Assembly: GCF_001661345.1 (NCBI RefSeq)
Contig: NW_017962913.1
Coordinates: forward strand, 1,555,428 to 1,619,427
Length of the DNA: 64,000 nt
Reading direction: 5' to 3'
Source: Ascoidea rubescens DSM 1968
Taxonomy: Eukaryota; Ascomycota; Saccharomycetes; Ascoideales; Ascoideaceae
Each line of letters starts with the position of its first letter. Position 1 is the first letter of the stretch. A program made the position numbers and the translations under genes. Shown here in pieces: positions 51,985-63,100 of the stretch. The notes beneath the pieces were generated by a model, which saw only the letters and a list, made by a program, of their open reading frames with translations, searched no databases and had not been told where the DNA came from.

Positions 51985-53510
51985 AAGACACTAAACAAAA
52001 CATAAACATCCGTATAAAAACTTATCTCTCTTTTGTCTTCACAATACTCTTCATTGGAACTCCAATATGGCTTTTAACAACTTCAATTTATAGAGCAGTT
52101 TTGCCAATTGATCAAATATCAAAATACAATTTCCAGAATCTATTGACACATAACAACATATCCATAAACATCCCCATATACATAAACCTACCTTCCTCTG
52201 ATATGGATTCCTTACTCTCAAATTCTCAAACAATAATTAATAACGACCTTGCTTCTCTAATCAAAAACTCTCAATTAACGAACCCAAATCACATCTATAA
52301 CCATCTAAATTGGTCAATTACTCTAAAAAACCTTAAAAGCCAACATCCTATCCCTCAAATAGACAAAAAGAACAACTATATCCTAAATCTAAAATACACT
52401 GATGCAAATGAAAGCTATTTTATTTCACCCTTTTCAAAGGAATCGACCATCTACTATACTGACAATATTGTAGCAACCAACTATGTTGCTGATTTTATTT
52501 CAAAATTTATACTAAATCACCTACTTGAATCTGAAATTGATTACTACTTTCCTCAAAAAAAACAAGATGATCAAAAACAAGACACAATAGCAATTCATGC
52601 TCCAAACTATCATTTATCATTTTCATTACTATATGGTGATGGTGACGATTTGAACTGGGATATCCAAAACGCCTTTGATACTTATTTAAAACCTTTATTC
52701 AATCATTTGTCCTCCTTCACAAACTTAACAGTTAATTCCCAAATTCAGTTTTATTCTCAACTATCCTTCGAGCCAACCTTTGATCTATCCAAAAATGCTT
52801 ATATCTTAAAACAATCTGATATTGCCACTTTTATTAATCACGATGATTGGAATTTAGATAACTCTTTAATATCTTCAAATTCTCAATCACATACTTCTTT
52901 CATAAACTTGATTCTTTATATTCCTTCAAAGACTTACTCCCCATTACTAATCCAAAATTCAACTTCCAATTCTTTCATTATCCCACAATATGGTGCTGTC
53001 AAAATCCTTAATTGGAATACTACCCAAAATGGCCCAAATTTATCTAAACTTGATTTGCTTCCAGTAATGGAAATCTTCACTTCTCATATTATTACTCTAT
53101 TTGGTTTGCCCAAATTACCCAAATCTCCCTATATCAGATTTGATATCTTAACTAGGTTTCTATCAATTCAAAACATTTTTAAATCAATCAACAACCTATC
53201 TTCTTTGATGAATTTATCTCAAAGTCTAAAAAATATTGCAATTCCGGATAAAACCCTATATCATGTTCAGCAAACTTTAAATCTAATTGACAAAACAATA
53301 TCTTACTTGAATAATGGAAACTGGTCTATTGGTTGTAAAACAAGTAATGAAGCTTTAGTTCAAAGCGATTCTGCCTTTTTTGAAAAGGAAATGGTTCAAC
53401 AAGTTTATTTCCCTGAAGAACATAAATTTGCTGTTTATTCTCCATTATTGGGACCCGCCCTCACCATATTATTTATTGGCTTAATTAGAGTGCTACAAGA
53501 TTTTCGTTAA
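51957..53510 (+). CDS. GPI17: GPI transamidase subunit Gpi17 (PIG-S)
   Basis: Gpi17 is an ER subunit of the GPI transamidase that joins GPI anchors to proteins, with Gpi8, Gaa1, Gpi16 and Gab1. The protein has 517 residues (534 in yeast). An N-terminal transmembrane segment at about 24-44 (YLSFVFTILFIGTPIWLLTT) is followed by the family motif TTSIYRAVLP. A long lumenal domain contains YHLSFSLLYGDGDDLNWDI, INSQIQFYSQLSFEP-like sequence and FIIPQYGAVKILNW; near the end KFAVYSPLLGPALTILFIGL provides the second transmembrane segment before a short tail. Topology and blocks match PIG-S. Confidence 0.92.
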   Translation: MQNNKSSLLKDTKQNINIRIKTYLSFVFTILFIGTPIWLLTTSIYRAVLPIDQISKYNFQNLLTHNNISINIPIYINLPSSDMDSLLSNSQTIINNDLASLIKNSQLTNPNHIYNHLNWSITLKNLKSQHPIPQIDKKNNYILNLKYTDANESYFISPFSKESTIYYTDNIVATNYVADFISKFILNHLLESEIDYYFPQKKQDDQKQDTIAIHAPNYHLSFSLLYGDGDDLNWDIQNAFDTYLKPLFNHLSSFTNLTVNSQIQFYSQLSFEPTFDLSKNAYILKQSDIATFINHDDWNLDNSLISSNSQSHTSFINLILYIPSKTYSPLLIQNSTSNSFIIPQYGAVKILNWNTTQNGPNLSKLDLLPVMEIFTSHIITLFGLPKLPKSPYIRFDILTRFLSIQNIFKSINNLSSLMNLSQSLKNIAIPDKTLYHVQQTLNLIDKTISYLNNGNWSIGCKTSNEALVQSDSAFFEKEMVQQVYFPEEHKFAVYSPLLGPALTILFIGLIRVLQDFR

Positions 53511-53639
53511 TTTTTTCACTGTTTTTTTTCTTTATTAAAATTTTTTTCTTTAATTTGCATTATTTACTTTAAATTAGAAATTTTTTATTAGAAATTACTA
53601 GTAAATATTTATATTGTTTCGATTTATAAATTGTAATAC

Positions 53640-55626
53640 TTATGTTTGTTTTTTCTTTTTACTTTTAGTTTTATCCTCACTTGTTATCCAACTGGCATCT
53701 AAACCTTTACTTATTAACAATTCAGTCACTAATTTAATATGAGACCCTTGGACTGCCACTTCCAAAAGATTAGGATTTTGAACGCAAGGTCCAATGGTCG
53801 TTGAACCTGAACATTTAACTCTTAATTCTTCTGCAAAGGAATCTGATCGAATGAAAAATTTCTCAAAATTTGTAATCTTTGTAACATTTTTTCTTCCAAT
53901 TTTAGTTTCTGCAACAATTGACACCTTAGGAGCTTTTCCTCTTGTTGGCGAAACCTCATTTTCATCTTGATCCGGTTTTAACACTCTATAAAATTCAGTG
54001 AACCCTTTTAACAATTCATTAAATATTTTATCTCTGCCAATAGCCTTGCTCTTAGCAGTCTTTGGAAAATTAATGATAGAGCTTAAAGTGTCGTCTAGAA
54101 CAATGCTTCTTTTATCATTTGGATGAAAAAGCTCTTGTTTATTAATATACTCAACAAGTATTTCTCTCAACTCTTTATTTGTATAATAACCAATAAAAGG
54201 TTTTCCAACTGCTTGAAATACTCCTCTAGTTTTTGAAACTGGTTTCCATAGGGTTTGTAAGATCAATTTTCCAGGTTTTTGAGATTTATTGCCATCTTTA
54301 CCATTTGCTGCATTGCTTGCACTAGAAGAATTATTGTTGATTTTTTTGATTCGATACGGAATAAATGTTCTGATTTCTTCATTATTATCTCTATTTGACA
54401 CGCCAGTAATTACAAGATCATCGCCTTTTCCTTTTAATTTTAGAAAATTTTGCTTTTCCATCGCTTTTAAAAATTTGGCACTTTTTTTCCATGAGGTTTT
54501 CTTGATTACTAGAAGATTTGAGTTTGAAAGAACTGGTAAATTTTTTTTAATATGAATATCCATAAAGCTTGAAGCATTAATAGGTATATCAATTTTATCT
54601 TGGTATAAAGTTTGAAATAATGCTTTTTTGAAAAAATTATCAGTTTCTTCTATGGTAAGTTTATCTGCAATTTCAGCTAAACCTTCTATTTCATCCTTTT
54701 CCTTTTCCTTTTCCTTTTTAGTTTCAGTTTCAGTTTCAGTTTCAATTAAATTCTCAAAACCAGTAGATTCATTTTTTGAATTGCTTATTTCTGATTTATC
54801 TTTAGTCTCAGATAAATTTTCATCTTCAATCTCATTTGAATTGATATCTTTGCCTTGAACAATTTCTTGGCCTTTTATGTTTTTTTCGCAATTTTTATTA
54901 ATTGAAGTTTCTTGATTGGGAGTTTCTGAATTATTATAATCTTTAATTTCAATAGATTTAGGGATTTGAGTTTCGTCTTTTGACAACAACTTGAGATAGT
55001 CATCAAAGTGATGAATTATTTGAACTGCGATGCCACTTTTACCAATAACGTCGTCATATTGGTGTAAATTCAACAAACATTTGCCAACTGCAATACAAAC
55101 GTTTGGTGATTTGTAATCAGCAATAGCAACAAGTGCATTCTTTTTACAGGCTTTGTCAAATGGAGGGAGTGAGCCTGGCAACATTAAATTAGCACCATTT
55201 TTGATGTTTTTAATCACAAGTTCATGAGTGAAGACAAAGGGCAAAATGTAAGGACATTTCCATAGAGTAAAAACAGTTGGAATGTAATCAACAAAATTTC
55301 TGGTTTTAAACCACAAGACGTTTTGTCTTTCATCAGTATAAAGTGTGCCTGTAACACCTCTTTCAGACTTGAAGTTTGAGTTTTTTGTTATAGTTGGAAA
55401 AACAGTTTTCTCGTCTTCCTGGTGGATATTGTACTTGGAGTTGATGAGACTAAAAATTCTTCTTCTTTCTGACGATTTTAGGTTGGAAAAATTTTTGACC
55501 TAGAAATCAAATGGTTAGTTATTAATGTGATCAGGACAACTAGAAACATCTAGAAAAGCTCATATTAAATCAGCATACATTGGGATTTTTTTTGAAAACA
55601 GTTTGTAATGAAGGATCTAACGACAT
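53640..55626 (-). CDS. TMA64: eIF2D-like translation factor Tma64; one intron
   Basis: Tma64 (eIF2D) works on post-termination 40S subunits to release tRNA and can place initiator tRNA without GTP. Exon 1 is 55579-55626 (16 codons, MSLDPSLQTVFKKNPN); the intron is 55500-55578 with GTATGC, an AACTAAC branch and TAG; exon 2 is 53640-55499. The product has 635 residues (565 in yeast). The joined N-terminus VKNFSNLKSSERRRIFSLIN matches the pre-PUA domain, followed by PTVFTLWKCPYILPFVFTHE and NGANLMLPGSLPPFD (PUA). An acidic, Glu/Lys-rich insertion lies at about 200-290. The later part has the winged-helix and SWIB regions and a C-terminal SUI1 domain with GRKNVTKITNFEKFFI, SGSTTIGPCV, VQGSHIKLVTELLI. 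The tail is Lys-rich. Confidence 0.93.
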
Positions 55627-57152
55627 TTTGAGATGGTTATTTGCTGGGAATCAAAAACAAACCTTTAATTCTCTTTGCTGGAGTTTTTTTCCCATTGCTG
55701 AAAAAGTCAATTTCTAAACCGCTTTTTTTTCTCGCAAACAAAAAACACCTCCATCAAAAGTCAAATTCTATCGAATTCTTTGGAAACCAATAGATATCTA
55801 CCGTTACTTTAACGTTATTTTACTGGATGATTGTTTGGTTAGTCCATTTTGATTGTTCTGAATCTGCGTAACAGGCTTCCAAACAAATATGTCAAAGAAC
55901 AATAGCTGTGTTGCTGATTACCAAACTGAACATAATCCACAATCTACTTCTCTAGTCAACTACTGCCCTTTTATGAAGATTTTTTTTGAAAACCACTGTT
56001 TATAAACTGTATTTTATAGTATTTTGATGGTTATTAACACTAGTGTGTAATTTAAATTAAAAAAAACTCATTTATGATGCAATTTCATCAATTTATGGTT
56101 AATTTCATAATAGACTCGAACAAGAAGAATCACTAGGATTATGCAATTTTTTGATTTAAAGAACACTTTTGCAAAACAATTTTTATATTTGCAAGCAAGC
56201 TAATGTTATTTTGCTTGAATTGATTCACGTTTGGTAGAACAATGAAAAAAAAGCCATTCCTCCAAAAGACCTACATATTAAAACAACATAATTCCAGTAC
56301 TAAAATTAACATAATTCCAGCACTAAAATCAACATAAAAAGCTCTTTATTCAATTGAAAAGCCAAAACTGCCCTGGCCTATTGTTCTCAAACACCAAATC
56401 AACCATAAAATCTTCTTCTGTGCTGTGGAAATATGCAGGGTCTGTTCAATAAATCTTGTTTTACGGCTTTCCAACTTTTTGGTTTCAAAAACCGAAATAA
56501 AAAACACAAAAGAAAACACAAACAAAAAGCTACAAAAAATATTCTTTTGCTTAAAATCAGAAGTTTTGAAATTAAAAACACAAAGAAAATTGATTGCAAG
56601 TATATCGTTTCAACCGAAAATATAAATTAAATTAAATTAAATTAAATTAAATTAAATTAAATTAAATTAAAATAATATAATAAGGATCAATCAAATGCTA
56701 ATAAAATTCACAAACTAAAATAAACAGAAAAAAAAGCTCAAATTATCTCAATATAAAAATTGGGGTATATAGTAAATATAATAAATATAATAAATATAGT
56801 AGGTATAGTAAATAATTAAAAAAAATCAAAGTAAATAGATAAGAAACTAACGATAAATAATCAACAGTATAACATATTTTACCACACAATGTCTAAGAAA
56901 AAATTATATGAAAAAACAACAAAAGAAAACAAAAAAAAATTAATCAAAAACCGAGAATAGTTTCATTATAATAAATTTAAAATGAAAGACTGTTAGAAAA
57001 GAAAGCTAAAAAAAGTAAAGAGTAAAAAAAAGAATAAAAAAAACAAAAAAATAAAGAGTATCAACAAAAATATAAAAAAAATACACAAAAACCAAGGAAG
57101 AACTTAAAAAAAATTAAAACATTTTTCTATCTCTAAGAAAAGTGTCTTTTAT
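55627..57152. other. 1.5 kb gene-free region between TMA64 and BUD3
   Basis: It holds the TMA64 promoter on its left and the BUD3 3' region on its right. The sequence is AT-rich with no ATG frame of interest, no tRNA-like box B and no snRNA motif that I recognise. A 23-base unit (AACATAATTCCAGTACTAAA and its variant) is repeated 2.3 times at 56285-56338; an AAATT pentamer is repeated about ten times at 56623-56671. A-rich sequence follows to the end of BUD3. Confidence 0.55.
56623..56671. repeat. AAATT pentanucleotide microsatellite
   Basis: About ten nearly perfect copies of AAATT in non-coding DNA. Confidence 0.9.
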
Positions 57153-60100
57153 TTACATATCTAATTGAGAGTCTTCTTCCTTTAAGCGGAAAAGATTAGA
57201 TTGTGTTTGCCCACTATGAATGTAAGTAGCAAGGTATTTTGATGAAGAAAAAGAACGGGGCATAGTTTTACCACTTAACTGTGTCTTGCTCAACAGAGGA
57301 GGAATACTAGATCCATCTCCATTTTCATTTTTGATTGTAGAGGCTGATTCATCTCTTGTGATTAAATTTGTAAAAGAAATTGACCTATCCACCAACTTGG
57401 CCAAATAATCATAAGATTCATCATGGAGTAGTACTGGATCATCAAATTTAATAGAATTTAATCTTTGAACTTTATTAATGTATGTTTGCTGATCGATACC
57501 TTGGATATTTAAGTCACTTGGAGAATACCATAATGGCAATCTTTTTTCTTCGATTATTTCTTCTTTTTCCACTGGTTCACTCCTGACTTTATCTTCCAGT
57601 GAAAATGATTCCGATTCCCCAAATGAATCTTCATCATTTTCTGAACCATGGTGAAATTCTTCAGTATTTTTGTACTTAAAAACTTCTGGTGTTTTCTTGA
57701 CAACTTCATTTTTGATGAAAACGTGCTGGGCCTCTGCTATTACAATTGATCGTCCAATGTCTGTATCCATTGATACTTTACTTTTTGATGTTGACGTGGT
57801 TATTGCTGGGCTGTAAAATTGGTTGGCGTTATTATCAACTCCTCCATTAGTTTTATTAAAGATCACATTTTCATGGTTTTCATAATTTTCTGAATTTGGT
57901 GATTTTTCAAGTTTAACAAAATTTTTGTCTTCATGATTGTCCGTTGAAATATTTTCATTTGAAATATTTCCATCATCAAGAGAAGTTCGAAATCTGTATC
58001 GAACTGGTTCATCCGACCCAGCATCTGATATTTCGTTTATTGATTCCTCAAATGTATGATCAAAATTAGTAGCATTATGAAACTCATTGCTTTCTTCAAA
58101 TGCCTTGTTTAAATCGCTACTAATTTTCTTTCTTAAAGTAAGTGAGTTGTGTCTTTCAATATTATCCACATTTAAAGAGAAGCCGCTTTCTTTAGAAGCA
58201 ACAAAATTATTACTAAGATCAGAGCTGGTCCCCATTTCATTAAGAATCTTCTCAAATTTAAAGTCATTAAAATCTGGACTGAAATCTTCAGGTGAATCAA
58301 GAGGAGGTAACCCATCGTTAAAAGGGTCCAACTTGATTGCGTGATTCATTATGTCATCAGTTACATAGTTATTATCTGTAATAATGCTTTTGTCAACATC
58401 ATCCACTGACTGGAATCCAACTTTCAAAATAGGTGTCCTGAATCCTTCAGTTTCTTCTTGCATTTTTTTGTCATCATTTTCTTTCTTTCTCAAATCTGAA
58501 ATAGATAACTTTTTGCTGTGAAGACCGAGTGATTTAATACTTTTTGACGATGCTATGTTTTTGTTGAATGCTTGAGTGAGAGTTCGTAGAGAAGAATTAT
58601 CTCGACTGAGAATCCAGTTAGGAGTCGTGTCATTTCCAACAACTGATTCATTTCGTTTCAATTCATAAATTCTAGATTGTAAGTCAGTTGATTCAGCTCT
58701 GATCTGAGGTTGAGCAAGAGATGAAAATGAAGAATTGTCTCTTGCAATTTTCCAATTTGATGAGACTTTATTGACTTCCCATGGAGAAAAGTCTTTCATT
58801 GTAGAGCTTGCAGGAAAAGGTTCTTGTCCTATTAATTTACTAAAATCTAGTTCTTCTGGCAAATCTTTTTCACCCGACACAATTTCTTTATTTATATCTT
58901 TTTGAGTCAGTGAATCCTTTCCATTCAATTTATAAAAAGCAGAAATTGAAGAATTCTCCCTAGCCATGATCCAGTTTTGACCATTGTTATCTTCATCTAA
59001 AAAAACACTTGATTCAATAAACGTGGCTTCCTTTGCGCCCATCAAATTTCCAGGATCTGAATGCTGAATCCTTTTGTTAATAGTCCTAGAACTCCCATCA
59101 AATTCATTTGTTATATCGCGAAATGTATCACGTTCTTTCACCTTTCTGGTTCCAATTGTTAACTCAATGTTGCTGGCAACAATGGTAGGATCTGGCATTC
59201 TAACACTTATTTTTTTTATAGAAACTGGGGAAGGGGGTTGTGGTAAAATGCCTTTCTTGGGTATCAAATTTTCAAGATTTTCAGAATCTGGTGTAGGAGG
59301 TTCAGCCAAATTGCTTTGTTTGGGTATTAAGCTGTCTTCTGGTGTAGCTGTTGGCGTTGGCAAATAGTTTAATTGCTGGAGAGGAGAATTAAATGTTCTT
59401 GAGACCCCCAATGGGTTTTTGGAAAGCAACAGTCTAGATTGGGAGGTCTCTAATGATTTTATAGTTGGTGCTCCAATTAATTGGGATATTGGTGTCACAG
59501 ATCTCGATTTGGGCGTATTCATAGGTATCATTTTAGTTCGTGCTGTTGGTGTTGGTGTTGTTGGAAAAACAGGAACTGATCTACTTTTTCCATGTGTTGA
59601 TGATAATGATGTTTTTTTTTTCACTGACATTTCAATAGAATGTCTTGATTTAGGTGTTAATACCGAGCTTTTTCTATCTATTGTTGGTGTTTTCATAGCA
59701 TCGTTCAAATTCATATTAGATGCTGTATTGAAAAATCTTGTTATTTTTCTTTTGAGTTTTTTAGGTTCATGTTCAACATTTTTTGCCTTTGAAATATCAG
59801 TTAAACTTGCTTTATGTGTTTGAATTGATTGAGTTGATTCTTTTGATTTGTTATAGGAATCTCTAGAAAAAGACTGACTTTCTTTTTTTTGAATTGAACC
59901 GTTTGAATCTTGAGTAGAATCATTTGCTATTTTATTCATAGATGACTTTCTTGATTTTGAAGACCTGAATAAACGGCCAAAGAAACTTGGTGATTTAGGA
60001 GGCATTGATGGTTTAGAGTCATTATTCCTTTCCAGTAATCTGTTTTTACTTTTACTGTGTAAAATATTCCTTTTATTTAAGTCCAAATTTGGAGAGCTTA

Positions 60101-63100
60101 CTATACGTTTTTTATTTTGAATAGTATTGACTTGCTTAATTTGGCCAAAGTCACTTTCACTAATTGGTCGTCTTCTTACAACGGTGCCAGAATTTGATAC
60201 TTCTGCGTTATAGTTCAAATCCGCTTTAGGTGTTAAGTTGAAATTATTAGCAATTTTTGCAATTGGAGATTGAACTTGATTTTTTTGAGCACTAGACATA
60301 CTTTTATTATTTTTCAGAGACACATTTGAGTTATTAACACCGTTAACTCTTTGTTTTATGTGATTTAAAGATTTTGATTTTGGTGTTGTCTGAACATTAT
60401 TTTCATAGTTGTTTTTATTGATTATAGTAGATTGACTTCTCTTGTGCGCAAGATTGTTTGAATTTGAATTTGAATTTGAATTTGAATTTAAATTCAAGTC
60501 CAAATTATTTCCATTGGTTTCATTCTTAATTTTGGTTTCATCGATGTCATGTAAGTTTTTACTAGTATTAATATCAGGCAAGTTTGTTTTTATTTTTATT
60601 TTGCTTTCTTCAGATTTGAAGAAACTGCTGTTGATTGTTGAAGAAGATCTTTGATTTATGGTTTGAGTAGAATTGATGGAATTTCTCAGACTTAGCCTTT
60701 TTTTGTCGTTTCTTTGAATTGAGTTGGATGATGTTTTTCTTGAACGAGAAGCTTTTGAACAGTAGTATTTTAAATAGTTTGAAATTTGAGAATTTGAATC
60801 AATAAAGTCATTTGTCAAAGAGGAATTGCTAATTGAAAGATAGTTTGAGTATAATGTAGACATTTCTTCAAGTAAAAAGCGAGACAAGTCATCAGAGTTT
60901 ATAATAGAATTTATTATAGAACCATCAATGGTTAAACCGGATATTTTAAGAACGTCATCACTTTGATATTTGACGGATAAACCGGCGTACAAGTTGTGCT
61001 CAATTAACAATTTTTGATCAATATCTATATTTAAAAATAAGGCAAATGGAGATTTTGATTTCTCTGAGTTATAGACATTTTGTTCATGTGCAGTTGAATA
61101 AATAGAGAAATCGTTTTTCAAATATTTGAAAAGATGAAAGGGAGAGCTTTTGTTTAGAATTTTAGCTTTATTGATTAATTCTATGATTTTATAGCCATCA
61201 TTTAATTTATTTGGATCGCTTAGTTTATATTTTCTCATGTGTTGGGTTAGCTCTGGTTGATTTGGATCCAATTTGATTCCATTTCCAGTAACAAAGAACT
61301 GTAAAAAGACACCATCGTTATAGGTTGAGGGGAAAACATTTGAAATATCGGCCCAACCAGAAACTTTTAGCTTTGGGATATTTGTAATTGGACTTTCATT
61401 GATTAGGGAATTCATTAAGATATCTGATATTGATGGGGTATGGATATTGTCATCATAATCTTCATCATTGAGTAGATCAAAATGAAATTGATTTTCGTGG
61501 TTTTCATTATCATTATTATTATCATTATCATCTCTGTGATGGTTATTATTAGTATCTGAGTGGATTGTTAAATTTCTTGACCTTGATCTTAGTTTTCTTG
61601 ATTTTCTTTGTTTTTTCTTGATTTGGTTGTAGTAGTTTTCGTCTATAATTTTTAGGAATAGAATGTGATCGCTAAAGATGATGGTAATTTCATCTTTCAT
61701 ATTATCTACAGACATTAAGTTTTCGCAATCGAAAATGGATATGACTCTTCTGTTTACCCAACCGTATTGAAGGTCGATTGGCCAACCATTTGCTAGTTCA
61801 GTTAAGATTTTTCCAGTTGGAGTGAAGACTCTGCTTTCATAAGGTTTTAGTTTATCGTTACCGAATGAGTCTATTGTTTGGATTGATGAGTTGTAGTATT
61901 TTGATATTAATTTTTTCATCATTAGAGAGTTTTTATGGTTGTTGACTTTGATTTGATTTGTATTTCTATTAAAGATGTTATTGAGGTTGTTGAGGTTGTT
62001 GAGATTGTTGAGGTTGTTGAGGTTGTTGAGATTGTTGAGGTTGTTGAGATTGTTGTTGTTGGAGTTGCTGTTGTTGTTTGAACTGGTAAAGGTGTTTAAA
62101 TGGGATATTTTTTCGTTGATTAGTCTATTTAGAATTAGTTTTAGTTTAGTCAAGTTTAAAGAACCGTGGATGATTGTTTCAATTCTTCTTTTAGTGAAAT
62201 AGGAGGTATCAATCCTTTCAGGAATTTGGTGATGGAAGTTGTCTAGAAAGGAGGATAGTTGGTCATTAAAATTTCTTGTTGCAGCTTCGTGTCTCATGTA
62301 AGCTTTATAAAAATAGGGGATTGAGGTGCCACAGGCCTTTATGATTTCAAAGGAGCCATAAGGTTGAGCCGATTTTAGGGCGTCTAGGAAGATACAGTTG
62401 ATTCTTGTTACTTCGTCGATGGTTGGAGGGAAAATTGAATTTAGTTTTGATATTGGTAATTTATCGATGCCATGTTCCAAGACTTTGATTCTTAGTGGAA
62501 TGACAAAGTTCTGTAGAAAGTTGACCAAATTGATGGTGAAGTTTGTTTGGACAGTTAGTAGTTCCTGGCAAATTGAGGATATTAGATTTGAATCATTGAA
62601 TATTGAGATAAGTCTTGAATTTTGGTAAAAGGAGAGTGGTTTGTTTGGCGGTTTGTAAATTTTATCAGTTGATTCAGGGGAGTATTCAGTTAATGGATCA
62701 AATAACTGGTCTAGTTGGTCGCCCAATAGGAATACTAATTTGTTGTTCTGTTTGATGGATGAATTGTCGTCGGAATAGACTACGTCGAGCACAATTGAGT
62801 TGATTGAGGATTGTTGGAAGAGGCCTAGTCTTAGTAGCTGTTGACCTAGCTGGACTGGGGACTTGTTGATGATTAGGTTCATCTGGGAGGCCATTTCACC
62901 AGCGGTTGTTTCGTCCCAATCGAAATTGCTGTTATCATTAGAAGAGGTATTGTTATTGTGGTGGTGATTTGAGGGAGGGGTGAGATTGTTTTTGATGGAG
63001 AGGTTTAGTCTCAAATTGTCGTTTAAATTGGCGTAGGCTCTTAGAGAAGTTATGGCTAGGGATCTTCTGACATTTGAGTTCTTGAAGACAGGTAGTAGAT

